NCBI RefSeq assembly: GCF_029867415.1
Contig: NC_081185.1
Location: 113,009,466 to 113,073,465 of the forward strand
Source: Vicia villosa
Taxonomy: Eukaryota > Streptophyta > Magnoliopsida > Fabales > Fabaceae
Direction of reading: 5' to 3'
DNA length: 64,000 nt
The notes under the pieces are model-generated. The model was not told the DNA's origin. It did no database searches and worked only from the letters and a program-made list of their open reading frames with translations. The translations under genes were made by a program, and so were the position numbers. Of the stretch, positions 1 through 10,600 are shown in pieces; position 1 is the first letter of the stretch, and the number at the start of each line of letters is the position of its first letter.

Positions 1-171
1 TGTACTGTGAAGACGGCATATCGTAACGGGGTTCCAAGTCCATCTGAGAAATACATGACTAAAGGCTGGTACGCATATGTGAAGGCCAAAGGGTTCAAGA
101 GAGGTGACAAACTTACATGTCAATTGGCCCGACATGGTACTTTCATTTATGTTACGATGAAGAAGAAATGA
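1..171 (+). CDS. 3' end of a B3-type DNA-binding protein gene (partial)
   Basis: The first frame is open from base 1 to a TGA at 169-171 and encodes 56 residues; the 5' part lies outside the window. The segment GWYAYVKAKGFKRGDKLTC followed by a final strand ending FIYVTMKKK resembles the C-terminal half of a plant B3 DNA-binding domain (a Gly-Trp, an aromatic, then K-x-G-D). The complete gene at 6260-7090 ends in the same way (GWYSFAREKKLKSGDVLEF), so the two look like tandem relatives now separated by MULE-1. B3 proteins bind DNA in the nucleus as transcriptional regulators. The family call rests on this short motif only, so divergence into a pseudogene cannot be excluded. Confidence 0.55.
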   Translation, partial: CTVKTAYRNGVPSPSEKYMTKGWYAYVKAKGFKRGDKLTCQLARHGTFIYVTMKKK

Positions 172-628
172 TGGGTCTTGGAAATTTGTGGAAGAAACTT
201 GCTAATCATTATGTTGTTTAAGTGTTTTCAGTATAAACTCTTTTTCCTTTATGTATGGGGGAATTTAAATCTTGTTGTTGGATGGCATTTTGTGTTGAAC
301 TTTTCCTGCAATGCTCCTTAACTCTATCAAAACTCAACTATCTTTTTTGTTTAAATTCTAATGGTTACATCTTTTTTATAATTCTGCTGTTATGGTATCT
401 ATAAGTTTATTTGTATGTTATGGATAACTATTTTGGCACCTAACTTTAATGTGAATCATATGTTTGGAATATGAAAACTATTATTTTGTTACAATGCTGT
501 CATTTAGAATATGAATTCTTTTTTTACTATATTTGTTAAGAAAGTGAAAAATATTTCAAAAATACATAAGTCCATACACTATTGGATATTTAAATAGATG
601 TTTTTTATAATTAAATAAAAATATATGA
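172..628. other. Intergenic, no gene seen
   Basis: This AT-rich stretch lies between the B3-type gene end and the MULE-1 target site. It probably includes the 3' untranslated region of the upstream gene. I see no coding or repeat signal in it. Confidence 0.5.
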
Positions 629-637
629 TTTAATTTA

Positions 638-914
638 GGGATAATAGCTATTTTCCCCCCTGCCATATTAGCGAGGTTTGAAAAACACCCCTGTAAAAAA
701 AAAATTTAGATTCCCTCCCTAACATATTCAGATTCCTACAAATTGGTCCCTCCCCCCATCCAGTCACCAGAATCTGAATTTTTTTAATAATTTTTTAAGT
801 TATTTTAATTAGTGACATGGAATAGTTGATGAGTTGGCACAGTAATTGAAGGTAGCTGCGGTAAAAACTTTTCACGAGTTCACAACCCTCAATCCCAAAC
901 CGAAAACCCTAAAA
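638..914 (+). repeat. MULE-1 left terminal inverted repeat
   Basis: This 277-bp end is the inverse of 5721-5985. The match runs from GGGATAATAGCT at the tip to CCGAAAACCCTAAAA at the inner limit. The left copy has about 14 extra bases near 885-897 (ccctcaatccc region) that are absent from the right copy. Confidence 0.92.
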
Positions 915-1061
915 TAAATTAGGTTATCTTCTTCTTCTCCCTTCTTCAACAGCAGCAGCAACTCGATCATCTTCTTCTTCCTACAAGCAAAACCCTCGTT
1001 CTTCCTTTGTCGTGTTCTTCCTTTGTCGTATTCCCGCTGTTGCGTTCTCATCTTCGTCTTC

Positions 1062-1528
1062 ATGGAAGAAAGCTCAAACACAAGCATCCTCTCTAATGGA
1101 AGAACAAGACCCAAATGTGGACACGATCTCCCAATGAAAATGTTTATTTCCAAATCCAAAGCAAATCCAGGGAGAAAATACTGGAAGTGCAAGCACTGGG
1201 GGGTTAGATTCATTAGCTTTCCAATTTTCTATTTCTTCTACTTATTCTGATTTCCAGCTATTTGGAACATAACTGTATTATGTGTTTGCAGAAAGAGGAG
1301 GATTGCGAGCTGTTTCTATGGGATGATGAGTATTTTGGAGTGGACGTTTCAAAGGAAGATCGTTTGGTCTGTACGTGCGAGACTGTGGCTCACCAGATTA
1401 AGATGCTCACGAAGGAGATCGAAGAATTGAAGATTACTATTGACAACACTAGAAAAGTAGTGAAATTTGTGATATCAATAGTTGCTTGTTACTGTGTGTT
1501 TTATGGTATAGGCTTAGGTAGAATGTAA
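1062..1528 (+). CDS. GRF-type zinc-finger protein carried inside MULE-1 (two exons)
   Basis: Exon 1 is 1062-1202 and exon 2 is 1292-1528, joined by an 89-bp GT-AG intron in phase 0; the product is about 125 aa. Residues ~19-60 fit a GRF zinc finger: Cys19 and His21, then NPGRKYWKC (Cys43), then Cys52 and FLWDDE. A coiled-coil-like stretch (HQIKMLTKEIEELKITIDN) and a hydrophobic C-terminal segment (VVKFVISIVACYCVFYGIG) follow, probably a membrane tail. GRF fingers bind nucleic acid. Plants have many small GRF-finger, coiled-coil, hydrophobic-tail proteins of unknown role. The gene begins just inside the left terminal repeat and runs opposite to the transposase. It could be a captured host gene or a standard second MULE gene. 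I chose the ATG at 1062 because it starts the domain and no upstream ATG is in frame. Confidence 0.72.
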
Positions 1529-2225
1529 GAATTTATGTTATAGGCTTAGGAAGAATGTAAGAAACATGATTTCATGAATGTCGTGTAACTCAAATTTCTA
1601 ATGTGAATCAGTTGCTCAATTATATGTAACAGACCATATTCAATTGTTATTTCAGATTGTTGTGAATCAATGTTGCTCAATTATGTGCCAAATTTACATG
1701 CCAAGGTTTATGTGCCAAATTTATCTGCCATAACAAAATGCTTAATAACAGATATTTAATACTTTGATACCATAACACCAGACCGCCATATAAATGCCTT
1801 TATTGTGATATCCAATATTGCAAATGCCATAACAGAATCCTTATAACACCAGCTGCTATGATACAATTAAATGCCATAATACAATTTCTTATTGCAGACC
1901 AAAACAAATAGAATATTGATAACAAAATGCTCATAACAGAATGCTCATACCACTATAATACTGATAACAGTTGCATTACAATGATCAATAACATGATCAT
2001 TATATGTTCATTACAAAAAGAGGCATAGAACCAACACATGTTCATTACATGTTCATTACAAAAAGAGACTTAGAAACCACTTGTTCATTACAGCAAACCC
2101 TAACAATTGAACCACATGTTCATTACAAAAAGAGGTTTAGAAACCTTACAACATCTATTACATATTCATTGCAAACAGTCACCAAAAACAATGATTTCCC
2201 CTAATGCCATAAAGTTACAAATAAA
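1529..2225. other. Non-coding interior of MULE-1 with short scattered repeats
   Basis: This stretch between the two convergent MULE-1 genes holds no open gene. It contains degenerate short repeats, such as gttcattacaaaaagag at about 2007, 2050 and 2118, and several ataacagaatgctcata-like words around 1730-1990. It probably serves as the 3' region of both genes. Confidence 0.5.
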
Positions 2226-5200
2226 CTACTGAGTCATTCTTCTTGCAATGTCCTTCCATTTTTCATCCGCATCATCAAGTACCAATGGTGTATCTGAAGT
2301 TGAGCCTGGCCCACTAATTTGCCTTGAATTCTTCAAAATCTTAATCCTTTCACTAACCCTCTTCCTCTTAGGCTTGTGAACAGATGCTTTTTTCTTCTTT
2401 TTTTTTTGCAACAGATGCAGTAGACTTAGGTTGATCAGCTGCTATGGTTGTTGTTTCAGTTTGACCATGTGATGCAGGAGCAAGATTGACTGTTGCAGCT
2501 TGAACATCTGTAGAGGGTGTGGGATTGCAGACTTGTGATAATTCTTCTTGTTGCAGCATAGCTTCAATTGCAGCATCTATGTTAGGATCATCATAAGTAT
2601 CAGTAGGTGCAGCTTCCTCATTTCCAATAGGTGCAGCCTCCTCATTTCCAGTAGGTGCAGCTTCCTCATTTCCAATAGGTGCAGCTTCATCATTTTCAGC
2701 AGGGAGATCTTCCTCATTTCCAGCAGGTGCAGCTTTGGCTCTTGGTGCCTTTCTCTGAAAATCATGCAATGTATTATAAGCAACCAGCTATAAACAACAA
2801 GCTATTAAATTGAATAAATGTATTAAGTTGTTTACCTTTCTCTTTAGTGCATTAGGGTTTTGTTCCTTGCTTTTGCATTTCCTTGAGTTATGCCCAAACT
2901 GATCACACTTTGTGCATCTATATGAAATACCAGGCCTTCTCATTCTTGAACCAGACTCATCTTGTTCCCTAAACCTTAACTTCTTTGGCCTACCAGGTCC
3001 TTTCTTAAACATAGGTGGCAGCATATCTTCCACATCTACTGATGGCCACATGTCCATCCCATTGATGGGGCTCACATTATGTTCATAACACTTTTGATAT
3101 GCCTCTCTAGTATAGCACTCATCTACATATGACTCTGGATTCAAACTTTGATAACTCATGGCAGAGACAACATGCATACATGGTATACCCACTAGTTCCC
3201 AAAAACAACATGAACATGTTTTTTTCCCAAGATCAACTATAAACTGTTTACCATTGAATGGGTGATGCACCTGCCAGATGTCACCCATACTCCAAGTAGG
3301 GAGCCATTGACCACTCATTGAGACTTCCTTGTCTAGCCTCTTCCTAGGCATTGGCATAATATTGTGATTCCACTTGCTTAGCTTTTCTAAATTATTAACA
3401 ATCCTATTCATCAAGTAGTTTCTAATCCACTCACACATTGTGAGGATAGGTTTGTCCCTAACTTGCAAGATTGTACTGTTAAATGACTCACTTAAATTGT
3501 TCATCAATACATCACACTTTGATAAAAAGAGAAAGAATGCTTACACCACAATCTGGTTGGAACACCCATAAGCCATTCCCATGCCTTCTTGTCAAGGGCC
3601 TTCAACTCATTCATCTTTTTCTCCCAAGCTTGAAAATATGTTGCTTTAGCAGCTCCCATTAAGAGATCCCTAATTGCTGCACCACCACCAAACTTTTTCT
3701 TAAAATTTGCATAGAGATGTCTAAGACAAATTCTATGCTCAATCTGCTCAAACATTTCTTCAAACACTGCTACAAGTCCCTGTAAGTAGTGGATTAGTCA
3801 GGAAAAGGAAAGAACAATATACAACAAGTAAGAAAATAAAGTTGTATAAAAGAGAAAACCTTTTGTTGATCTGATATAAACACATATTTCCTCTCTACAC
3901 CAACATCTTCCATAAGTAATTGCAGGAACCACCTCCAGCTTTCTTTTGATTCAGTCTCTACAACTCCAAAAGCCAATGGATAATACTGGTCATTTGGATC
4001 TCTAGCCACAGCTACTAAGAGTTGACCTCCATACTTTGTTTTAAGATGGCATCCATCCACACCAATGAACGGCCTACAGCCATTAATGAATCCCTTCTTG
4101 CATCCATCCAAGCAAAAGTAAAACTTATCAAATCTTGGTTGAATAGTAGGCAGAGGCCTCTCCACATCAATCTTGATAGTATTCCCAGGACATTGTTTTT
4201 TAAGCTCTGCTGCATACCTCCATAACATAGTGTATTGCCTAGTTGCATCTCCTTCAACTATTTCTTCAGCCAAGCATTGTGCTCTCCATGCTTTGCCTTT
4301 AGTGATACCCACAGCATATTTCATTCTCATTTCAGACATTATTTCAGACACTTTTACCTTTCCCATGGACTTCCTTTTTTCCACCACTAGCTTTGATACC
4401 CACTTTGAGTTGGCTGATTTGTTATTTAAAACCCTAGCACAACTATGTGACCCCACCCATGTTTTTAGTTGGTAAGTGTGTCTGTCACCAACTTTACTAC
4501 ACAAAGCCAAAAAACCACATTTGCCCTTACACTCCACCCTAACCCTATAGTTTTCATTTTTTACAAACCTTATCTCTCTTCCATTAAGAACAGACCATTC
4601 CCTAATAGCATCTTTGAACTCCACCAAAGAATTAAATTCCATTCCTAACTTGAATTTGAAGTCTTTATTCATCAACTCACTTCTAAACTTTTCATATTTT
4701 GGATTCTTTTCATCACCACTTTCATCGGGATCAGAACTGTCCAACTCCTCACTACAATAATCAACATCATCTCTTGGGATATTAGTGGGGATCTTGCTTG
4801 AGGTACAACCAAACAGTTTAGATGGAACAGATACCTTGACTTTGGGTGATTGTTCAGTCATCTTGCTTTTCTTGCTAGCACTTCTCTTGTAAGCAACTGA
4901 TTTGCCATTCCCCACAAGCCTTATACCTTCTGTGGATTTCTCTAATTCCACTTCAACATAATCAGCATCAACTTCAGGGGCTGCTTGTTCTTCCTCGTAA
5001 CCTTCATTTTCTACTGCTGCCCTCTCTTCTTCACTATCATCAAACAATTTTCCTTCAATATCACTGTCATCACTGCTGCTACTGCTGTCATCATTTTCTT
5101 GCATAGGGTTACAACCAGATGGCACAGAAACCTTGCTTACGGTATCCACAACATTGTGTTCAACCCATATATGACCATCGACGTTATTATTGATACAATG

Positions 5201-5449
5201 TGTGGCAATTTCCATAGCTTCTTTGTCATCGGTGACATGGAAGTAACTATCATCAACACCTGGGATCTTCCTCCACAGTCTAAAACCAACATTACCCCAG
5301 TCTTTAACTAAACTGAAAGCTTCAAAGTAGCTCCAAGTATCCGGGTCTTGTTCGTGAACAGTAGTTTCGTCCCCACCCTTGTAGAAGATGAACCTTTTTT
5401 CACGCACAAATTGACCCCCATGGTGAAATACGACACTGATGGTGGACAT
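2226..5449 (-). pseudogene. MULE-1 transposase (MURA-type, SWIM and CCHC zinc fingers), frameshifted
   Basis: Three exons are read: 5449-3860, 3779-2836 and 2754 downward, with GT-AG introns in phase 0. Exon 1 gives an N-terminal domain, an acidic Ser/Asp/Glu linker (about 115-260), a MuDR-type DNA-binding region and the start of the DDE catalytic core. The first Asp (GVDGCHLK) is at about residue 465 and the second (ISDQQK) at about 527. Exon 2 opens with GLVAVFEEM and the conserved EHRICLRHLYANF, then has a SWIM finger (CSCCFWELVGIPCMHV) and a CCHC knuckle (CTKCDQFGHNSRKC). Frame is lost at the five-base A run 3524-3528, where one base is missing, just before the conserved MNNLSESFN block. 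Exon 3 carries a GNEEAAP repeat and a second frame change at the ten-base T run 2398-2407. It is a cut-and-paste transposase acting in the nucleus. Both lesions are in homopolymers, so sequencing error is possible. Confidence 0.88.
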
Positions 5450-5720
5450 TTCTGAAATTTAATATAAACAACTCGCATTAGGGGACCACAAAATTGGATT
5501 GGGACCACAAGAGAAGTAAAAAATGTTCAGAACAACTCAATCTTTTAACGCACAAAAAAACAACGTTTATACATGACATACCTTTCAAAACTCAATGCGA
5601 GGAAGAGCGTTTGTGCCTTGCTTCAAAAATTGATTTGCAGGTGGTTGATTTTGGTGATGAACATCTGGGTTTAACGTTAACAAGATAGGAAATTTGTGGT
5701 TGATTTTGCTTCAAATAATG

Positions 5721-5985
5721 TTTTAGGGTTTTCGGTTTGTGAACTCGTGAAAAGTTTTTACCGCAGCTACCTTCAATTACTGTGCCAACTCATCAACTAT
5801 TCCATGTCACTAATTAAAATAACTTAAAAAATTATTAAAAAAATTCAGATTCTGGTGACTGGATGGGGGGAGGGACCAATTTGTAGGAATCTGAATATGT
5901 TAGGGAGGGAATCTAATTTTTTTTTTTTACGGGGGTGTTTTTCAAACCTCGCTAATATGGCAGGGGGGAAAATAGCTATTATCCC
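5721..5985 (-). repeat. MULE-1 right terminal inverted repeat
   Basis: This 265-bp end is the inverse of 638-914. It ends in AGCTATTATCCC at 5985 and is followed directly by the target duplication tttaattta (5986-5994). It lies upstream of the transposase start at 5449 and so probably includes its promoter. Confidence 0.92.
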
Positions 5986-6259
5986 TTTAATTTATGTTGT
6001 ATTGCGAGTAAAATAAGATTTATATTGAAACATATATAACAAAATTAAAAAAAGTAATAATGTATGGTTTACAATATATGTATACATGTTACAAAGTATA
6101 ATGATGAATATTATTTTAATTTGTTTTGGTTTTTATGTCCTATAAAATAAAGGCCCATCAAGTTCCACGGCCCAAGCTGTAAGTGTATAGCTAAGAGCAT
6201 ATATAGGAAGTTTTTGAGAAATGAAAATATCTAGCTCTATTATCATTAAAACTTTGGAG

Positions 6260-7090
6260 ATGGTGAAGTGGGGTGTACCATTTGTTCCTTCTCCTTCCAG
6301 CAGGTAAGTAGACAATGCATGCTTAATAGAAAATTTCTTCTAACATAAAAATAATTCAGATTTCTCTACTTTTGCATGCACTGAAAAACTTGATCTCAAT
6401 TAGGGATGTATAGTTGATAACTAAGTATTTATTAAAGATTTTTGTTAGATCTGTACTAAGATGACTGCTGTTCTTAACAACAAAAAAATAATGAATAGTT
6501 GTATTCGAAAAATTTTTGTTATAATTTGTAGAATAATTATACTGTTGTATATAATGTTTAAGTGATCCGGAAAGAGACTCCCTTGAGTGGGCACGTCAAA
6601 TCATTAAAGAGTTCGACGAAGAGCAAGATAAAATGTTAAAAACTCTCATAAACGATGGATTTCTTACTGAAGAGGAATGCATGGCTGATTATAGTGGTGA
6701 AGTAAAGTGGAGGAAGCATGTCACAGAATCAAACATGCATGGACAAAATGCACTGGTAAATATCTTGAAAAATTTAATGTATTTATGTATATATTTGTAC
6801 AACTCATTTACATATCATGCATGTTATAAATTCTGTAGAATATTCCTATGGAAATATCAAAGACGTGCTTTGGAAAGACGCAGAATGCAATAAGGATGGT
6901 AGATCTTGTTGATGGAAAAGGATATCACTGCGTAATTCTTAGGGCCGGAAGGAATGAGTATGAAATACATATTGGGCTTGGATGGTACTCTTTTGCAAGA
7001 GAGAAAAAACTTAAATCAGGAGACGTGCTGGAATTCTCAATGATTCCATTTTCAGATCTGATATTTGTTCAGTTAGTGAACAGGAATTGA
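6260..7090 (+). CDS. B3-domain-like protein, three exons, 162 aa
   Basis: Exons are 6260-6303, 6563-6755 and 6839-7090. All junctions are GT-AG and the frame is continuous from ATG at 6260 to TGA at 7088-7090. The N-terminal ~78 residues are charged and acidic (EWARQIIKEFDEEQDK). Residues ~80-162 resemble a B3 domain: an opening strand NIPMEISKTCFGK, a middle strand GKGYHCVILRAG, then GLGWYSFAREKKLKSGDVL and a last strand LIFVQLVNRN. B3 domains bind DNA in the major groove and act in plant transcription regulation. Its C-terminus matches the fragment at 1-171, so the pair look like tandem paralogues. It lies 266 bp beyond MULE-1. The short N-terminal exon is the least certain part. Confidence 0.65.
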
Positions 7091-7645
7091 TGTTGCTGGT
7101 ATGTTTTAATACGAAGGTACTGTGTTGGGTTGGTTGTTTTTTATCTTTATAGTTTGTGTTGGGTTGGATGTTTTTAATTTTTAGACTTTGTGTTGTGAAT
7201 GGTATTTGTTTAAGAATATGGAATTTATGTTGACTGTGATTTAGTTTTACCTCTGTTAATTTCTATGAATGATGTTGCAAATGTTATATTGTTTGGTAAC
7301 AAAGTGATTTAGTCTTAAGAATATGCAAATGTTATATTGTTTGGTATATGTGTTTTATTAAAAAGTGGATCTTTTTATGATGTAATTCTTTTAGAGCATG
7401 TTTCTGTTTCTCTATGGCTTTAGATTAATGATATATAATTGAAGAATGTGTGAATTGCAAAAAAATAGATATACATGAGTTGCATATACCATATATTGCA
7501 ATTACAAAAAAAAAATTTGTGCATCTACAAAAAAATCATAGTATCCTTCAAGATTTTCCTTAGAAACTCCCGAACTTGAAATGATTAACGTGCATGGCGT
7601 TTAAAACTTCAAAATACTAATTGAATGGAACATTTAATTGTCCAA
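7091..7645. other. Spacer holding the 3' end of the Helitron (exact tip not found)
   Basis: This includes the 3' region of the B3-like gene and the non-coding 3' tail of the Helitron. A GC-rich hairpin followed by a CTRR terminus (YYAG on the plus strand after A) was looked for and not found. A weak inverted pair, aacg...cgtt, is at about 7586-7600. Short direct repeats of gcaaatgttatattgtttggt lie at 7277 and 7325. Confidence 0.4.
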
Positions 7646-10600
7646 CTATAAATTTTCAAAGACTTCTTTGAAAACGACATTCGTCGTGACCGACAATGGT
7701 TGTTTGTCTTTGTCGTGAATTAAAATCTTTAGACCCTTTTTGCTCTTTACTCTTGATACTGCCACATAAAATTGACCATGACTGAACACGCTTCTTGGCA
7801 AATATATACCGACAAAATCTAAAGATTGACCTTGAGATTTGTTAATTGTCATAGCGTAGCATACCATTATAGGAAACTGTCTTCTGGTCATTCGGAAGGG
7901 CCATGGTGATTGAGTCGGAGTTATGTCCATTCGTGCAATGTATACGACACCACCAATGTTCTTTCCAGAAATAATTTTTGCTTCTATAACATGATCGGCC
8001 AATTTGGTAACAATGAGACGTGTTCCATTGCAAAGGCCTTCTGCTTGGTCAATATTCCTGAGAAGCATTATTGGAGTACCAATATTCAATTTGATTTTAT
8101 GATTGGGGACACCGGAAGTTTGCAAGGCATTCAAAAATTCTGGAGTTAAAACATCAAAAGAATCATTGCCGTCACCGTCTGTTGTATCAACTGAATCCGA
8201 GCTTAAATACTCTTTCTCTTGACCCGCGGGTTGACAATGTTATTTGTTGTCGTACATAATATTGGGCATGAAAAAATAAAATACACAACGAAAGCTTATA
8301 AAAAAATGTTGATTACCGGGAACAAATTCTAAAATATACTGATTGATTTGATCAACAGTCTCTATGGTTCCAGCTAATATTGCCCTTGACTGTAGAAAAT
8401 CCACATTATTGTAATTAACATCAAAATTTGGATAGGTGTTTTCAAATATTGCCTCAAGGGGATCATTTAAATCAGAGATCAACAGATCTTTAGGAACGTC
8501 GATCTCTGCGTAACCATCGTTTGGTTCTGACATCTTCCCATCTCCAACAGTTAAAATCCAATCTGAGAAATGTATTAACTCTGCAGAACTGGTGGATTTT
8601 GCCGACTGCTGTAGTCGCATGTTTTTTGTGAGTTTCAAAACCTTGCAGTGATCCCATATATATGATGAATTTATTGTAGCATGAACTATATCTGAGCGGC
8701 TGCCTCTTGGAATAACTGGATGAATTTGCCTGAAATCACCGCCGAAGACTATTACCTTACCTCCAAATATTTTATTTGATGCTTTGGATCCACCCATGAT
8801 ATCCTTCAGAGTTTTATCCAATGCCTCAAAACAAAATTTGTGACACATTGGAGCCTCGTCCCAGATTATCAACTTTGATAGTTTTAGTAGATCACCTCTA
8901 TCGCTCCCTTTGTTTATGTCGCATGTGGAAGATTCAAGCGTGGGAATCGGAATTTTGAATTTAGAATGCGCCGTCCGGTCACCTGGAAGTAATAGTGAGG
9001 CAATTCCAGAAGAAGCAACTGTCAGACATATTTGTTTCTTTGATCTTATATAAGAAGCTAGTGTTCTCCACATATAGGTTTTGCCTGTACCGCCGTAACC
9101 ATAAAGAAAGAACACGCCTCCATTCTGGTTATTCACGGCCATCATGATTTGCTTAAATACATCCCTTTGTTCATCTGTTGGTAATTAGAAGATTATTCTT
9201 AAACAATCATAAGATACTATGCTATGCTATTATTAATTTGGTTTTACATTAATAACAAATTTCAAATGGACAGTGAAGAAACCTGTGAGATTCTGATACA
9301 GCATGTTAAATTCTTGAAGTTGTTCATCGGGATTGTAGTTCCGCTCTTCGTAAATAAGCTTGTTGCCAAATTCTTTGGGAACATATCCTTGTGGTTTTGG
9401 CATCCCAGGAAAGTCGCTTAGGCTCTTAGGGTTGCATTGTAGTAGCTTTTCTATCTCAATCAATGTCAGATTGTAAATTTCTTGCAATAGAATTTATTTA
9501 AAAAATGAAGTTAATGAAGTTGATATCTAATTTTTGCTTCAATTACATGTTACCTCTGTTGTTGGCAATAGTCTGCTGAGAGTAAAGAATTCCATCAGAT
9601 AGAAGATGCCTTGTTTTGCTCCATACATGCCTTGGTCTGTTAATGCTACTTGACAACAACATGTGGACAAAAAGCAATCTTAAATAGTGGCCAGAACCCC
9701 ACTGAAATGCCTCTGAAATAGCAGCTATAAATTCGCGATCATCCCCAATAAAACCCATTGCAAAACATGCATCACGGAAAGTATCGTACTTGACGTTGTT
9801 AACTATTTTCATATCTGAATAATTTCGAGGGCCCTTCACATGTGTAAGCATCATTCTGAGAAAGTACAATTCTCCTGTAGTTGGAGGAACCCAAATTAAC
9901 CTGCCAATTGTGTAACCCTTCTGCCTGGGTTTCCACTCTCTCTTCTTTTTGACATATACAAACTTTGAAACAAAATTGCTATAAGTTAACTGTTGAGCTT
10001 CGGTGTATTTCTGATTAGCTTCAAACCATGCCGTAAACATCGATTCAGTTACACTTGGTTTCTCAAGGACATTGGAAACATTGCTGATGTCAGTATAGTA
10101 GACTGAATGTTGACCTTCGCAATGGAAGTGTAATCTTTCCACAGCTGGTTTTCTTCCATGAATGGGGAAACCATAAATCCTCCAAGATGCTTCACTTGGA
10201 GAAACATACCTACAGTCAATATACTGCTTGATTTCATCAACATCTTGACGCTCAATAGGACATCCATTTTCATTCATGACAATTGCAGCAGTTATTCGAT
10301 CATAGCCTTTGTTGATGTATTTAAACAAATATTTTATGGATGTGCTTTGATTGCACCATTCCATATTAATATGAGTTCTGAACTTCAACAACAATTTTGC
10401 ATTGTAAGGAACAACAAATCTATTGTCAACCTCTATACCATTCCTAATGACAGTGTGACCGTTGTCCCTTCTTCTGTAAACCGAATAACCATCTTGATCG
10501 ACGACTGTCTCAGCCCGAAAGTCTTTAGGAAAGTATTTGGAACATTTACCATCCTTCATGCATTGCAAAGACCGGTTTGCGTTTCCGCATGGTCCGTGAA

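Larger units (their letters stand above)
638..5985 (-). mobile_element. MULE-1: complete Mutator-like element with 9-bp target duplication
   Basis: The two ends are long inverted repeats (638-914 and 5721-5985) whose outer bases read GGGATAATAGCTATTTTCCC inward. The 9 bases tttaattta at 629-637 are repeated exactly at 5986-5994, which is the 9-bp target duplication expected of Mutator-superfamily transposition. Inside are a minus-strand MURA-type transposase gene (2226-5449) and a plus-strand GRF zinc-finger gene (1062-1528). The unbroken target duplication and closely matching ends point to a fairly recent insertion. The transposase carries at least one frameshift, so this copy may not be autonomous. 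The element sits between two B3-type genes. Confidence 0.93.

Noticed and set aside
4985..5311. 108-codon plus-strand open frame
   Set aside because: It lies wholly opposite transposase exon 1 of MULE-1, over the acidic Ser/Asp/Glu-coding region. It has low-complexity composition and no domain.
638..5985. Interpreting the MULE-1 ends as LTRs
   Set aside because: They are inverted, not direct, repeats, and the target duplication is 9 bp. The internal gene is a MURA transposase.
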